A program made the translations under genes and the position numbers. From assembly GCA_948474755.1 (NCBI GenBank), contig CAOLHI010001666.1, forward strand, positions 62,001 to 126,000: a stretch of 64,000 nt of DNA. The letters are read 5' to 3'. Of this stretch, positions 1 to 11,200 are shown in pieces. The notes under the pieces were generated by a model, which saw only the letters and a program-made list of their open reading frames with translations, had not been told where the DNA came from and made no database searches. Positions within the stretch are counted from its first letter, which is position 1; each line of letters starts with the position of its first letter. The DNA comes from Ctenosaura bakeri. Its lineage: Eukaryota > Chordata > Lepidosauria > Squamata > Iguanidae.

Positions 1-64
1 ATCCCTTTAATTACTTCTATGGCAAGCAGTAAGAAAATTAAGAAGACAGACCACAGCCCTAACC

Positions 65-96
65 TTGCAAGACCTAGGACTTGCAAGACCTAGGAC
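65..96. repeat. 16-bp unit tandemly duplicated
   Basis: The 16-base unit at 65-80 is repeated exactly at 81-96. Short degenerate repeats of agataacaac follow at about 139-170. It is a local duplication with no evident function. Confidence 0.8.
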
Positions 97-328
97 ATCT
101 CCTGGAGATGTCTCACTTATAAGATCATTATAAGTGATAACAGATAACAACAGATAACAGATAACAACAAAAACAGTGACAGTAAGAGTATCTGTTCTTT
201 GAGCTCTGATAAGTTCATATGATATGTTGTCTTCAGTCACTCGAAAATCCCATCTGAAGGGTGGCATAATGTCTTTGGTTTTCATCATGCTTTGTAGGAC
301 TGGTCCCATGTTGCACCAGGTATCCTAA

Positions 329-535
329 AGGCACCGGATCCCATCTTGGAAGCAAAGCAGGGTTAGCCCTGATTAGTACTTGGATGGGAGGCTGCTAACA
401 AACACCAGGTGCTGTAGGCTATATTTCAGAGAAAAGAACTGGCAAGAGCACCTCTGAATATTCCTTGCCCAAGAAACCCCTAGGAAATTCAGGGGGTTAT
501 CCTAAGTTGAAAGTCAGCTTTTAGGCGCATACACA
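329..535 (+). mobile_element. 5S rRNA-derived SINE, Sauria-type tail
   Basis: The first ~90 bases follow the 5S rRNA gene through its internal promoter: a degenerate A-box region (gaagcaaagcagggt), then tacttggatgggag and caggtgctgtaggct. A central segment and a 3' part with the 'cctaagttgaaagt' motif follow, a decayed form of the Bov-B-like tail of the Sauria SINEs in this window. The copy at 23580-23778 has the same order of parts. SINEs with a 5S head are the SINE3 class. The copy is diverged and not a functional 5S gene. Confidence 0.75.
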
Positions 536-1779
536 CAAGAACAGTGGTATGTACACTGGCATGGCATTCTGCCACCCCTCTCATTTTTCAGGTATTGTAG
601 TCACAAAAATAATTCCCCCAAATCCAAAAGCACAGTGGCCAAAACAGGAAGAAATTTGTCTGTTACTTCCTGAGGACAACAGAATTAACAGAATGATGTC
701 TATCCAATAACTGAGCTTCAAATATTAGCCACTCCTGAAGGGGAAACTGACATGGCTTACTACTACCAGCTTCCAAGGTCTTAAAACCCAAGATCAAGCT
801 GCACAGTAGAAACTTCTTTAATCAAGACATTAATATGAAAATTATATTCCAAAGGGAGGCATATTCCTAATAGTTTTTGGATTATGGCACAGAAATTAGA
901 TGTGATCCTATTAATGGCTTTGCATTTGTGTGAAATATAATTGGGCAAGTCCCTGCTGTTTAACATCCCACAGGATGGAGAATAATGATCACTCTTTTAA
1001 AGATTCATGCTGTCAGCTATTCACTGAATGCCATGTATCCTGTACTGGTTAGTGTTATTTACTAGAACGATTACGTACAAAAAAGGCTCCCACGCAGTCA
1101 AGAAAAGGCTCCCACACAGTCACGGCCAAAAGTCTTCCTTGATATAGGAAATGGGCAGCATCTCTCGGTTCTTCTTGTCTGCTCTGTGAATGCTGAAGCT
1201 AAACAAAGCAAAGTCTTAAAACAAGGCAGAGCAGGGAAGACAGGAAGTCTGCCTCTTCCTTAACTGCAGGGTTTAAAATATTGGAAGAGTATTCTAACAT
1301 CTACATTAATATTCTTTTCTTCTAGGTTCAGGGATCTCAAAATGATAAAAGCACATCTAAAGAAATAGAAGTGTCTTTCCCAATGACACTTTTCTTCAGC
1401 TGTTACATTTAACCTTAGGGATATAATGAAGTGACAGCTGATAAGTTGAAGTGTGGGGACTTTTTTATTACCAAGGGACATGGTATTATCCACCACTCTC
1501 TTAGGTTTCCATGTCCCCTCTCAGCTTCTCTGCAATATTCAGAATAGCTGGGGGTGCAAGACGTTTTTGATCAGCAATAATACATTGTCATGAGTTAACC
1601 CAGATGTAATGCCAAATATTGGCAGAAGGAGGCAGTTGGTACTCAATGGACAATTCAGACCAATTACTTTTACAAAAGACCATTCCTTGAGAAGGCTGGA
1701 ATCCTGTTTGTTCACTTGTTGTTTTTGTTGTTTGTTTGCTATCCCTATGAACGGGAGATGCCCAGGAACCCTATTCATC

Positions 1780-2695
1780 AATAAGCCCTACCCAGATTTT
1801 GCAGATTGTGGCTTCCTTTATAGAAATGATTCACCATTAGTGCAGTCTTTCTCTTTTGCTCCTGTCTCCCACTTTACTGAGGATTACCATCTTTTCCAAT
1901 GAATCATGTCATCTCATGGTGTATCCAAAGTGTGATAGCCTCTGTTTGGTCATTTTGCTATCTAATGAGAGTTCAGGCTTAATTTGCTCTAGGACCCATT
2001 TATTTGTCTTTTTGGTGGTCCATGGTGTATATGGAACTCTTCTGCAGGACCACTTTTCAAATGAGTTGATTCTGTTCTGTCACTGTGCAGTTTCACAACC
2101 ATACAAAGAAATTAGAAACACTATGGCATGGATTATTCTGATTTTGGTACATAATTATATATCTTCACACAAGAGGATCTTATCTAGTTCCTTCATAACT
2201 GCCTTTCCAAATCATAGTCTTTGAGTAGTTAATGACTGAGCCAAGTTATAGAAAATCATTAACAAGTTCATGTGTTCACCACCCATTTGTAATATATTCA
2301 AATTAACTGTGGTTATTATTTTTGTTTCCATAATGCTCAACAGTAACCTTGCTTTTTTACAGTCTTCTTTAACTTTCATCAGTAGCCATTCCAAGTCTTT
2401 GTTATTTTCTGTTAGTAATATGCTGTCATGTACGTATCTTAAATTGTTGGTGTTCCTTCCTCCAATTTTCACACTTCCTTCCTTCATGTCTAACCCTACT
2501 TTTTGTATAGCATGTTCTGTGTATAACTTAAACAGATAAGGTGATAACCTAGCCTGACTCCCTTGCCAATTGGAAACCATTCTGTTTCTCCATAGTGGCC
2601 TCTTGCCCAGAATGTAGGCTTATCCGTCAGGATAATCTAATGTTCTGGTACATCCATTTCTTTTAGAGTGATCCACAGTTTTGCCTGATCTACGT
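1780..2695 (-). mobile_element. Bov-B (RTE) LINE fragment, degenerate ORF2
   Basis: Read on the - strand, 2690 to 2640 gives a decayed reverse transcriptase stretch (YVDQAKLWITLKEM), and 2580 to 2212 continues with LSPYLFKLYTEHAIQK and NNLRYVHDSILL. This matches the Bov-B/RTE block where the family has an LSPYLFNLY-type motif followed by a YADD catalytic box. Here the box reads YVHD, so the catalytic Asp pair is lost. The more distal part, to about 1780, follows the family's C-terminal region at the nucleotide level with several frame breaks. 5' truncated and inactive. Sauria SINEs nearby use the tail of this LINE class. Confidence 0.75.
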
Positions 2696-2826
2696 AAAAA
2701 AAAAAAAAAAAGGCTTTTCTGTGATTAGTAAAATGCAGGTTAATTTTCTTGGTCAACTGTGCCAGCATAAATATACTCAAATAGGCAGTGGCAGGAAGAA
2801 GGAAAAGGCTACAAGTGCAGCAGCTG

Positions 2827-2857
2827 TGTTTGTTTGTTTGTTTGTTTGTTTGTTTTT
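2827..2857. repeat. (GTTT)n simple repeat
   Basis: About seven tandem copies of gttt. Confidence 0.9.
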
Positions 2858-3005
2858 GGTTGATTCCTATTGGTAGTCTCAACTAGACTAGACCTACTCA
2901 TTATTTAGCAATTGGTTCAATGGGTTTACTCCAACTGGGACTACCAAAAATATTTTGTCTTCCTTCCCTTGCCACTGCTGAGCAATCCTGAAAAAGTGAA
3001 ACTAC

Positions 3006-3057
3006 TAGCATAGCATAGCATAGCATAGCATAGCATAGCATAGCATACCAACAGAAT
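3006..3057. repeat. (TAGCA)n pentanucleotide microsatellite
   Basis: Ten exact tandem copies of tagca with no interruption, so it is likely length-polymorphic. Confidence 0.95.
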
Positions 3058-3278
3058 TTGAGCCCAAAACTGCCACAACAAACTTTCTGGTGTTGCTCAG
3101 TATAGCTGCCTACCTTGTGGGACTCTGTTTGGAAGTACAGATACAGGGAATGCTAGGATGAGAAGCTACATCTCAGTGGTCACTGCCACACCAACAATCT
3201 TGATTGCATCATGCTCAGATACTGAATGTAAAGTTGGCCTACCTTTTCACTGTGGTTATTCTGTAACACTAATAGTTA

Positions 3279-3473
3279 TTTCCAGGGCCATTTCTGCACT
3301 AGACTGCTATGGTGCTATTATTCCACTTTCAACATCCTATGGAATCCTGGGGTTTGCAGTTTAGGGAGGGGCCCCAAAGGTCCCTCCCTAAACTGCAAAC
3401 CCCAGGATTCTATAGGATGTTGAAAGTGGAATAATAGCACCATAGCAGTCTAGTGCAGAAATGGCCCTGGAAA
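3279..3473. mobile_element. Palindromic MITE, near-perfect 195-bp inverted repeat
   Basis: Two arms of about 93 bases pair around a short loop near 3372-3380. I find one mismatch across the arms outside the loop. The outermost bases are tttccagggccattt and its complement, and the arms hold the family's conserved blocks (ttccactttcaacatcc; ggggtttgcagtttaggg). Both arms carry the same unusual 'ctatggtgc' where sister copies read 'ttatagtgc'. There is no coding capacity. A third family terminus follows directly at about 3474-3500. A DNA-transposon MITE is the best class; the superfamily is uncertain. Confidence 0.85.
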
Positions 3474-3924
3474 CAGCCTAGTGCGAAAATGGCCCTGGTG
3501 GTACAGGTGGTACAGGGGATAGTAGGAGAAATTCTTTACTCCTAGATAGGATGCGAGGACATTATTAGTTCAGGAAAGTAAATTCCTGCTCCTCTTTTGC
3601 TGTAGGAAATGACATTTTGAGGTACATGCATACCCTTGCCCCTTTTTTTCCATCAGATAAGATCCCAGTACATGCAGCCTGCCCAGCAGTGATATATAAG
3701 GAACAAACCTGGGTATAGGCTATGTATTAACAACAGCCATTTTATTAAAAAAAAAAAATTGTTGGCAATAACACAAACAACCTGACAAAAGGTAAGGTAA
3801 GACAGGTGCTCATAAGAAGCATCAATTATCTGATATAAAGATCTATTTAGCAGTTTATCACTATGCCTTACTACCGATGTTGGAAAATACAATAGAATAC
3901 AAATCCACAAGCAGCAAATTCCTT

Positions 3925-4130
3925 TCTAGTCCAGCTCCAAAGCATGAACTATATTAAGAAAGCAATCTCCACTGAGTTCTTCATCAGACAAAGATATTAA
4001 AAATCATACAAGAGAAAAATGGTGATGATTAACATCACAGGCTTACATTCTGTCTCCAATGTTGGTGGTTTTGAGGAATTTCAGTGCAGGCAAAGACCAC
4101 CACCAACCACCCCTTATTGGCCATGTGAGG
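3925..4130. repeat. Unclassified interspersed repeat (related to 55590-55810)
   Basis: Shared blocks include ttcttcatcag(a/g)caaaga, aaaaatcataca, tcacaggc(t/c)tacatt and tttcagtgcag in the same order as the copy at 55590-55810. It is an old repeat family that I cannot assign; a Penelope-like or LINE tail is possible. Confidence 0.5.
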
Positions 4131-5211
4131 GCTAGAGACAAAGAGCAATAAAAGGTAATAAAATTTCACTCCATTGGCAACAGAAAAATAACCTGTCTTC
4201 AGATCCAGATGTCCCCATCCTGTGTGAAGACAACTGCTCTTTTCTTAGACAGGGAACATGAAATTTCTCAAGGAGTCTCTGTACTGTTACATTTGGAAAA
4301 ACTTTTAGGTGCTGTATAGGTAGAACTTACTAAATTTTAGTCCCAAATTGTAGTCCAATGAAAACGTTTTACCTTTGTTGGAGGAAGAAAAACCTCAAAA
4401 AAAATGATAGCTGATGAGTCCTATTTTCATGCATGTGTCTGCTTTGTTTTGTTGTACTGAAACCACAGAGGGCTCTACTGTACCTTCTGGCATCACTAAC
4501 ATTGATCATACACAAAATTCAGCTTAACTTTCATCTCATCCTCAGCCATGTACACTCTGTATATATACCTGAACAGCTCGGATTATATGCCATGCACCTG
4601 AAGATGGATGCATGGCTGGGATTGTGTGTTGTGATCTACACTGTGCAACTTTACACACAGCTACATAGCAGAGGTGTGTCAGGACCCTCCTAGTGAATTG
4701 TGAAGATGTGTATCAGGGCACTGACAAGAGTGTCTGGATGTATATTGGGCTGTAGCAATGCACATCACTGCTCCCTAGCTGGTGTCCTTATGTTTCATGT
4801 GTAGCAGCCACTTTATTGGCTTTCCTACATAATAATGTTGTAGCAGACCCTTGCTGAATACAGACATTGCAAAACTGCTCAGTTCTATTCCCCACAAACA
4901 TAATCACTGATGTAGACCTAAGTCCCATAAGAAATCCCAGCCTATAACTACAACCATCTACTTTTGGAGCTTAGGATTGTAACTAATTATTTTTAAAGTA
5001 ACTTTCTAAGTATAGGGTTTCTATAATACTTGTATATTTCACCTATAGGTCCCAAAGTGAATCTAGATTAGAATAATAGCACTGGGGGAAGGACTGAACC
5101 TCCTTCTCTCCCTGGTGTATTCCCCTTGAAAAAATATCCATGAAATTCATCTGATCTGATTCTACGGTCATCTATAGCTGAAGTCCAATTCACATTTAGA
5201 ACAGCATAAAG

Positions 5212-5422
5212 TGAGCCAGTGTGCTGTATTGGTTCGAGTCCTGAACTAAGACTCTACAAGACCAGGATTTGAATCCCTGTTTGGCCATAGAAGCCTACTG
5301 GGTGACCTTGGGCAAGTCACAGTCTCTCAGCCTCAGAGAAAAGCAGTGGAAACCCCCCTCTGAACCGATCTGGACAAGAAAATCTACCCAAAGTTGGAAA
5401 GATACACAGCAACAAACAGCAG
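5212..5422 (+). mobile_element. Sauria-type tRNA-derived SINE
   Basis: It begins gagccagtgtgctgtattgg, a tRNA-like A box region, continues with a B-box-like segment near 5262 and the common body (actgggtgaccttgggcaag; tctcagcctcagag), and ends in an acagcaacaaacagcagc tail. The tail portion is diverged. Confidence 0.8.
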
Positions 5423-5628
5423 CATGTACAAAAACCTTTAAATGGTGATACCTATATAGGATCAATTTGGCGCAGCCAAGCAGTTAGTGCATTTCCAGCA
5501 GATATCATCATGTATTCAGTAGATAGTGGCATCTGCTGGAAATGTCACATGCCTTATTCTCTACTGTTGTCACAGTATGAATGAGCCATCAGTTGATCAA
5601 AAGTCAACTCTATGGCCAGTTCCATAAC

Positions 5629-5715
5629 TCTTTGGCCTCAGGAAACTACAAACCCCAGAATTCCACAGGATGTTGAAAGTGGAATAATGTTATAACAATG
5701 TAGGGCAGAAATGGC
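5629..5715. mobile_element. Half copy of palindromic MITE (right arm)
   Basis: Only the right arm is present, from the centre (gaaactacaaaccccag) out to the terminus gcagaaatggcc. The left arm is absent. Confidence 0.75.
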
Positions 5716-6992
5716 CTTGGAGTGAGAAACATGTAGCCTTCCTGTTGGACTACAGCTTCCATCATCCCAGACCATCAGCTATACTGAATGAGGAAGATAA
5801 GATTTGGAGTCTACCAGTATCTGAAAAGCCACAAGTTCCTCATCCCTGTTTAACAGATGATTTTGAGGATAATTTGAATTACTGCAGCTTGTTGTGTGGG
5901 CAAAATTTGTACCTGCCAAAATTGCCTTTTCTACACAACTATTAAAAATGCATGGGCTGGGATCCTGAATCAGTCAATACAGTTATGATGACAGAGGTCT
6001 GTGTTCATAGCTATTTCTCCTGATGTGACCCCCAAAACCCACCTTAGAAGCCAGGCAGTACCATCAACATAGGGATTTACATGGCACTAGGCAGTTGGAA
6101 ATTGAGTACTCCTGGCAGTTACCTGCTTTCTGACAAGCAGCTGCAGCTAAGCCACACAGGTGTGCCCACAACTGCCTGTCAAAAAGCATGTTGCTGCTAG
6201 GACAGGGTGAATACTTCTTCACTCACAACTCTGCTCCCCAGCACCTCAGAAATCCATATGTTGGTGGAACTTCCTGGCCTCTGTGGTGGGTTTTGCGGGG
6301 ACCTCTGTTGTCATTGTACTGGTACAACAACTGTAAACATGAATTCAAAAAAATATACTGTTGTAAATCTGGCTTATACATTATAAATACTGGACAGGAT
6401 GATAGCCATAATAGTTCCTTCAAAATGCAAGCTAAAACCTGGAAAGGATTGACTGCTGCCCAGATATGTAAATCAGTAGCTGCTACTCCCTATCCGGGCA
6501 TACCTGTGGCTATACCTGGGGGAAGTAAAATAGGGGCATTGGTCCCAAAGATAAACTCTACCCTCTCATAAATTCTGAACCCCAGCCTTCTAGCATTATA
6601 TAAACTTAATATTTCAGTTAAGCATTTAGAAGTACAGTTTAGGAATCTCAAGGAAAGGGATAGGCAAGGTGACAAAGGGACATGAACCCAGCAAACAGAA
6701 GAGTTCTGGCTGTCGGTGATTTTCAATGTCTCACCTTCTGCAATGTTAGAAATTTGGAGAAGGAAAATTTTATGGGAATGGGTCAGAATTCATATTTGGG
6801 GGCAATGCCCTTATTTTGTCATTCCTCCCACACACATACACACATAGCTACACTTCCGGCCATTCCCGGTCTCCATTGGATCCATTTGCTTAAGAAAAAT
6901 TCAAAGCCTTTTAAAATATGTTCTTTCAAACTTGCCTGGATGTTTTTAAACTGAGCACACCTCTGGCTCTTTTTTATTTCCATACTCTATAG

Positions 6993-7184
6993 TCCCAGGA
7001 GGCCCAGGTGCTGAAACAACTGGCAGAAAAGAGAGAACATGAACGAGAAGTTATTCAGAAGGCTTTGGAGGAGAACAATAACTTCAGCAAAATGGCAGAG
7101 GAAAAACTGATACTGAAGATGGAACAGATCAAAGAAAACCGTGAAGCTAACCTAGCTGCTCTTATTGAACGCCTTCAGGAGAAG
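6993..7184 (+). CDS. STMN2: STMN2 penultimate coding exon (stathmin-like domain)
   Basis: This exon is 192 bases and encodes 64 residues in phase 0, flanked by an AG acceptor at 6991-6992 and a GT donor at 7185-7186. The translation starts [18 protein letters not shown] and continues through [16 protein letters not shown] to IERLQEK, the long tubulin-binding helix of the stathmin-like domain. Stathmin-2 (SCG10) is a membrane-anchored neuronal phosphoprotein that sequesters tubulin and regulates microtubule dynamics in growth cones. The segment matches STMN2 as I remember it almost residue for residue, better than STMN1, STMN3 or STMN4. Earlier exons with the Golgi/membrane-targeting N-terminus lie outside the window. 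Location next to HEY1 agrees with known vertebrate synteny. Confidence 0.95.
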
Positions 7185-8473
7185 GTAACAAAGTAGATAC
7201 AAGATGGGGCAAGCTGAAGGAGTAGTTTGGAAATGGGTTGCCTCTGTGGGCCTGAGAGCCTTTTTTGCCCTCTTGTGGACCTTGGCTGGTCACATCCTCC
7301 CTCTGAAAACCAATCTAATCTGGAAAAAAAAGTTTTACCTCAAGAAAGGGCCAATCATATCCCTGAAGCCCCTGGGGAGGTGCATTGCCATTTCTTTGTA
7401 ATTTAGCTTTCTCAGGCTTGTTTTTGGCCAGAAAAATCTTTTTTTTTTCCAGTGGCTAAACAAACATTTGAACTTTTTAGGAAATGCTTTTTGTGCCCTA
7501 AAACTGGCCTAAGAAAGAGAAATTACATGCAAGTAGTAAATTGTGCACCCAGAGACTTCAGTGTGTGCAATTTGCCGTTTCAGTAACAATTTTTCTCTGG
7601 ATATGGAGAGAGTTGCAGGGGGGCTGGGACACCCATGCACCCCATGGGCTGCGCTTTGCCCACCCCAATATAGCTTGCCTTTAGATGTGCACACCTAAGT
7701 ACAAGAAAAAAAAGTGAACATCAAGCAAAAAAAGTGGTATAAAAGAGAAGCAAGGTAACAGGCATGCAGTTCACTTCAGGACTTGCTCCCATCTGCCCTT
7801 CTTAGGGCAATTTTAGGTGGCTGAGGTAAGTCATAACTTTCTTCTCAATGGACTGAAAAAATAGCAAGCCTATGAAGATTTCATATGACGGAGCAAGATT
7901 GTGACCCATTCCAGTCCTACCTAATTGTACTAGAGTTTGTTAAAATTCTTTCTTTCTTTCTTTTTAAATTATAGCTTCCGCAGTCCCTTGGTCATTTCCA
8001 GGAGTGTCAATTCAAAAGAATCACTTTTTAAATTTTGCTCTGAGTTGCTGGATATCTACAAATTAGATTCTGTGGGAGGAGCCTGGGAGATCAGGCATTC
8101 TCCTGAACTCCTGAGGTTCAAAAAGTTTGATGAAGTGCGGAACACATGCAGATTGAGAGAGAGAATAGTTTCATTCCTATGCATATGGATTCTGTTTGCC
8201 AACCTTTGCACATTTAACAGAAAGTTTGGAAAGGGGTTTCTATATGCATTCAGGAGAATCTGAGTAGACACAGGCCAGGCTGATTGGGTGATTCTAGGAA
8301 TTTCAGTCTAACCAAATAAATTTCCCAAGCCCCTGCCCTTTCTACACTAGAATACATGAAACCAAGTGTATTTGTTTTTCCGTTTTTGGTTTTGCTGTTT
8401 CTTTCTGGAAAAGGAAAGTGGGGCTAATATTAAATATATCTGTTCTTGGTTCTCCCTCCACCCCACCCCACAG
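7185..8473 (+). other. STMN2: STMN2 last intron
   Basis: It runs from donor GTAACA at 7185 to acceptor CACAG ending at 8473 and is 1289 bases long. I see no repeat family inside it that I can name. Small open frames here (for example 7937-8263) have no recognisable product. Confidence 0.85.
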
Positions 8474-8533
8474 GAGAGGCATGCTGCAGAGGTCCGCCGA
8501 AACAAGGAGCTCCAGGTGGAACTGTCTGGCTGA
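8474..8533 (+). CDS. STMN2: STMN2 terminal coding exon
   Basis: After the acceptor at 8472-8473 the frame carried over in phase 0 reads ERHAAEVRRNKELQVELSG followed by TGA at 8531-8533. These 19 residues are the STMN2 C-terminus. With the preceding exon the window covers 83 of the roughly 179 residues expected for the family member. No frameshift or missing residue is seen. Confidence 0.95.
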   Translation, partial: ERHAAEVRRNKELQVELSG

Positions 8534-9149
8534 GCCCAGCAGCAGAAGGAGTGGGATCCATTCCCATCATTCCCCAAACTCCCCTGCCTATATTATTACA
8601 GATCATGAGATACTAGTATGGGAAATGTATGACATGGTTTAAAAAAAAAAGAATCAAGAACTCAATAAAAACAAAACAAAAAAATTAATACAATGCAGTC
8701 TTTGCAGAATGATTTGCTTGATGTTTAAAAATAAAACTTGGATCTTATTTTGTAAATACTTACATTTTTGTTAAAAAATACAAGTATTGCATTATGCAAG
8801 TTATTTCATAATCTTTACATGTCCTGTAACAGGCTTTTGATGTTGTCTCTCTTTCTGTTCAGTTGAATTTGTTAGAACTTTGCTATGAAGTTCCCTGCAG
8901 CAAAATCCAAACTGAACGATATTCATTCCAACTGAACAACCAAGTCAGTGAGAAGGTCTATGGTGCTAAAGTCCAGTCATTGCCTAATGTCCTACAAAGC
9001 TTTGCAAATCAATATACTTCCTTAAGATAACAAGCATATTATAGGCATTGTGGCTTGACAGTGGTTTTGGAAATACAGCCTTAGAACATTAAGCAATCAT
9101 AATTTATAGATAGCTGTGGTTCTATACGTTACCAAAATTAAAAAGGATT

Positions 9150-9320
9150 GGGTTACACTTCTGCTATGTGTCTCTGGAGAAATCCCGCTGAGTTCAGTGG
9201 AACTTACACATAGATATGTGTGGAGAGAACTGCCATCTAAAGGCCTATAAAGCAGTATGCCCTACTGAACCCAGAGAGACTTATTTCTCAGTAAATATAC
9301 ATAGCATTGTAAATTGGTAT
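9150..9320. repeat. Inverted-repeat element inside STMN2 3' UTR
   Basis: The blocks gttcagtggaacttac and, inverted, ctgaacccagagagactta flank a short centre. This resembles the widespread squamate repeat built around 'aatgggacttact'. Related pieces are at about 36955-37090 and 52378-52515. The copy is degraded. Confidence 0.5.
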
Positions 9321-9999
9321 TCACTCGAAGCATTTCTTCTGCCTTCAAAAGAAAAATTGCTTCTGTCTTTCAAAAATAAATGTCATTGACAAAAGAAGTA
9401 AAAGGAAGCAATTTTAGATTTTCTTTTGTTCTTTCTTTTTTTTTTCTGACAGAACTCTCATGCAGTTGAAAATGAGCAATCATATCTGGGCCAAAATAAA
9501 TACTACTCTTTCAAAGCTTTTGTTCCAAAATAAATTGAATCTGACAGTTTAAAATTTACTGCTAGAGAAATTCATTAATTCAAGTCAAAGCTAATATGTA
9601 TAGATAGTGTGACTTGTTCTGTTTATCTTAGGCCATAGTCCTGTCTGCAGTGGCTGAAATCAGTGGGGACAAAGAGATGGATCTTTGCAGGTAGGCTTCC
9701 AGCCTTAAGCTGCTCGTTCATTGCGATATATGATGCTGTGTGTACTATTTTTCATCAGGACTTAATCAGCTGGTTGTAATCCTGCTGGCTTCTCCAGTGT
9801 TAGAGCGAGGAGGACAGAAGCAGCAGAGTAGCCAAGATGCTTGTGCCAAGCCCAGTCACACCAAAATCAACACTTATATTCTTCCCCAAAATTGCTGCCA
9901 GTCGGAAGTTGTCTTGAACCCATCTGGAAATTGCTGCCTGCATATTCTACTCTTCATTAGTGCTACTTTTCTGTATGTCATTGTGAGCAAGCTGTGATT

Positions 10000-10005
10000 A
10001 ATAAA
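10000..10005 (+). terminator. STMN2: Polyadenylation signal AATAAA (STMN2, distal)
   Basis: A canonical hexamer in the context gattaataaagaatt, followed by GT-rich sequence (ggggttctgtg) that could act as the downstream element. Confidence 0.6.
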
Positions 10006-11027
10006 GAATTGGGGTTCTGTGAACTGAAAAAGGAGTGGTCTTGTTTTCTTATTTGAACCCTTCTTCCCATGTGACAGATACCAAGGAGCAAAGGAAATAG
10101 GTCATTTTCATTGGCATCAAGATTGATCCATCTGGGTCAATACCACTTCAATTAGCCATTTTGCCATCCTGCTACTGGTAGGCAGACATCTTTTTATTTT
10201 GTCAAGCCCAGAGCTTGGAAAAGTTACTTTTTTGCACTTTACACAGATACTAGGAATCCCACTGCAAAAATGTAAATTCTCAAAGCTCTAAACAAACCTT
10301 TGGTGAGTAAGCTATTCTGCTGTGGAAGGGGCTGTAGCTAATTGGGGGCTGGTGTTGTCTTTCATTGTTGTTTTTGGTTTAGTTGTATCTCTTTGCTTTT
10401 GTGTTGTTTTTAAAAGGCTTTGTCTTAAATATATATTTTTGTTATTGTTGGCAGCCTGAATACTTTTGTTGGCAGAAGGGCAGGCTTATAGATTAAGTAA
10501 ATAAATTGTTGTCATTGATAAAGATACACATTTAGATACAGAGCTGCATTGGTTCCACATCTTATTTTATCATTTAAATATATTGTATGCCATTTTATTT
10601 AAAAGTCTTCTTATATGCATCTTGCTGTTCAGATAAGAACACATAGATCAAAATGAAGTTGTGCACTGGTCAGGCCTTTAACCAAAGTAATTTGGGTTTC
10701 CATAACTGGTACTATCTTATGATCTTGGAGTGAGGAGAGAGAAGCTATGCGTGAGGTTCCCAACTTGGTTTGGGGCCTGATTCAGCCCATTTGGATCTAA
10801 GCCCAATGTGACTTGGATGAATCCAGAGCGAAGCCATTCTGATCCTGACCCTAACTCTGAACTGAGAGTCAGGAATCTGAATCCCCAGTCCTCCCCCAGT
10901 GACTTCCATTGGAAAACCTAAATTTCAGATATGTAACTCTATGGGCATTCATGCTGAGCATTTGCAAACTTGTTGTTTTGCAAGTATTTTTTAAAAAAAC
11001 TTGTAACTGCACAATTTTAGCAATTAA

Positions 11028-11200
11028 CTGTATTTGCTGACGTATAAGACTCACTTTTTCCCTGAAAAATACTCTTTGAAAATGGAGTGCGTCTTATATG
11101 CTGATGTGTTTTATATGCCAGCAAATAGTATTTGCCAGTGTATAAATGGGATGCGTCTTATACATAGGTGCAACTTATATGCCTGCAAATATGGTACTTC
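11028..11200. repeat. MITE-like repeat ('cgtataagac' family)
   Basis: tttgctgacgtataagac on the left is echoed by gcgtcttatatgctg, gcgtcttatacatag and atatgcctgcaaata further right. The motif recurs in both orientations within 170 bases, consistent with a small inverted-repeat DNA element. Superfamily not determined. Confidence 0.55.

Larger units (their letters stand above)
1..6992 (+). other. STMN2: STMN2 intron (3' part) with nested repeats
   Basis: The stretch ends in a pyrimidine-rich tract and an AG acceptor at 6991-6992, directly before the penultimate STMN2 coding exon. No earlier STMN2 exon (the one ending in the linker before the stathmin helix) could be found here by eye, so it should lie upstream of the window. 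The intron holds a 5S-derived SINE, a Bov-B fragment, two simple repeats, a perfect-looking palindromic element, a Sauria-type SINE and half of another palindromic element. The stretches 540-1780, 4140-5200 and 5720-6990 show nothing I can name. Confidence 0.7.
8534..10022 (+). other. STMN2: STMN2 3' UTR (probable)
   Basis: Noncoding and AT-rich. Several AATAAA hexamers occur: 8664-8669 and 8730-8735 could give a short form, and 10000-10005 a long form of about 1.5 kb. The long end is preferred because the sequence up to it looks preserved and a stathmin-2 message is known to have a long 3' UTR. This is an inference, as no transcript is available. Confidence 0.6.

Noticed and set aside
329..420. 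5S rRNA gene
   Set aside because: Only part of the 5S gene is present with many changes, no terminator T run, and fused to a SINE tail.
3001..3060. CRISPR or satellite array
   Set aside because: It is a pentanucleotide microsatellite with no spacers; the genome is a vertebrate.
5212..5290. tRNA-like sequence as a tRNA gene
   Set aside because: Box elements belong to the SINE head; the sequence cannot fold into a full cloverleaf by eye and is followed by SINE body. The same holds for all other SINE heads in the window.
6188..6571. 127-codon + open frame in the STMN2 intron
   Set aside because: No known motif, no conserved context, and an overlapping frame on the other strand.
6993..8533. 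STMN1, STMN3 or STMN4 instead of STMN2
   Set aside because: The residues [14 protein letters not shown] and NKELQVELSG together with HEY1 next door fit STMN2 best.
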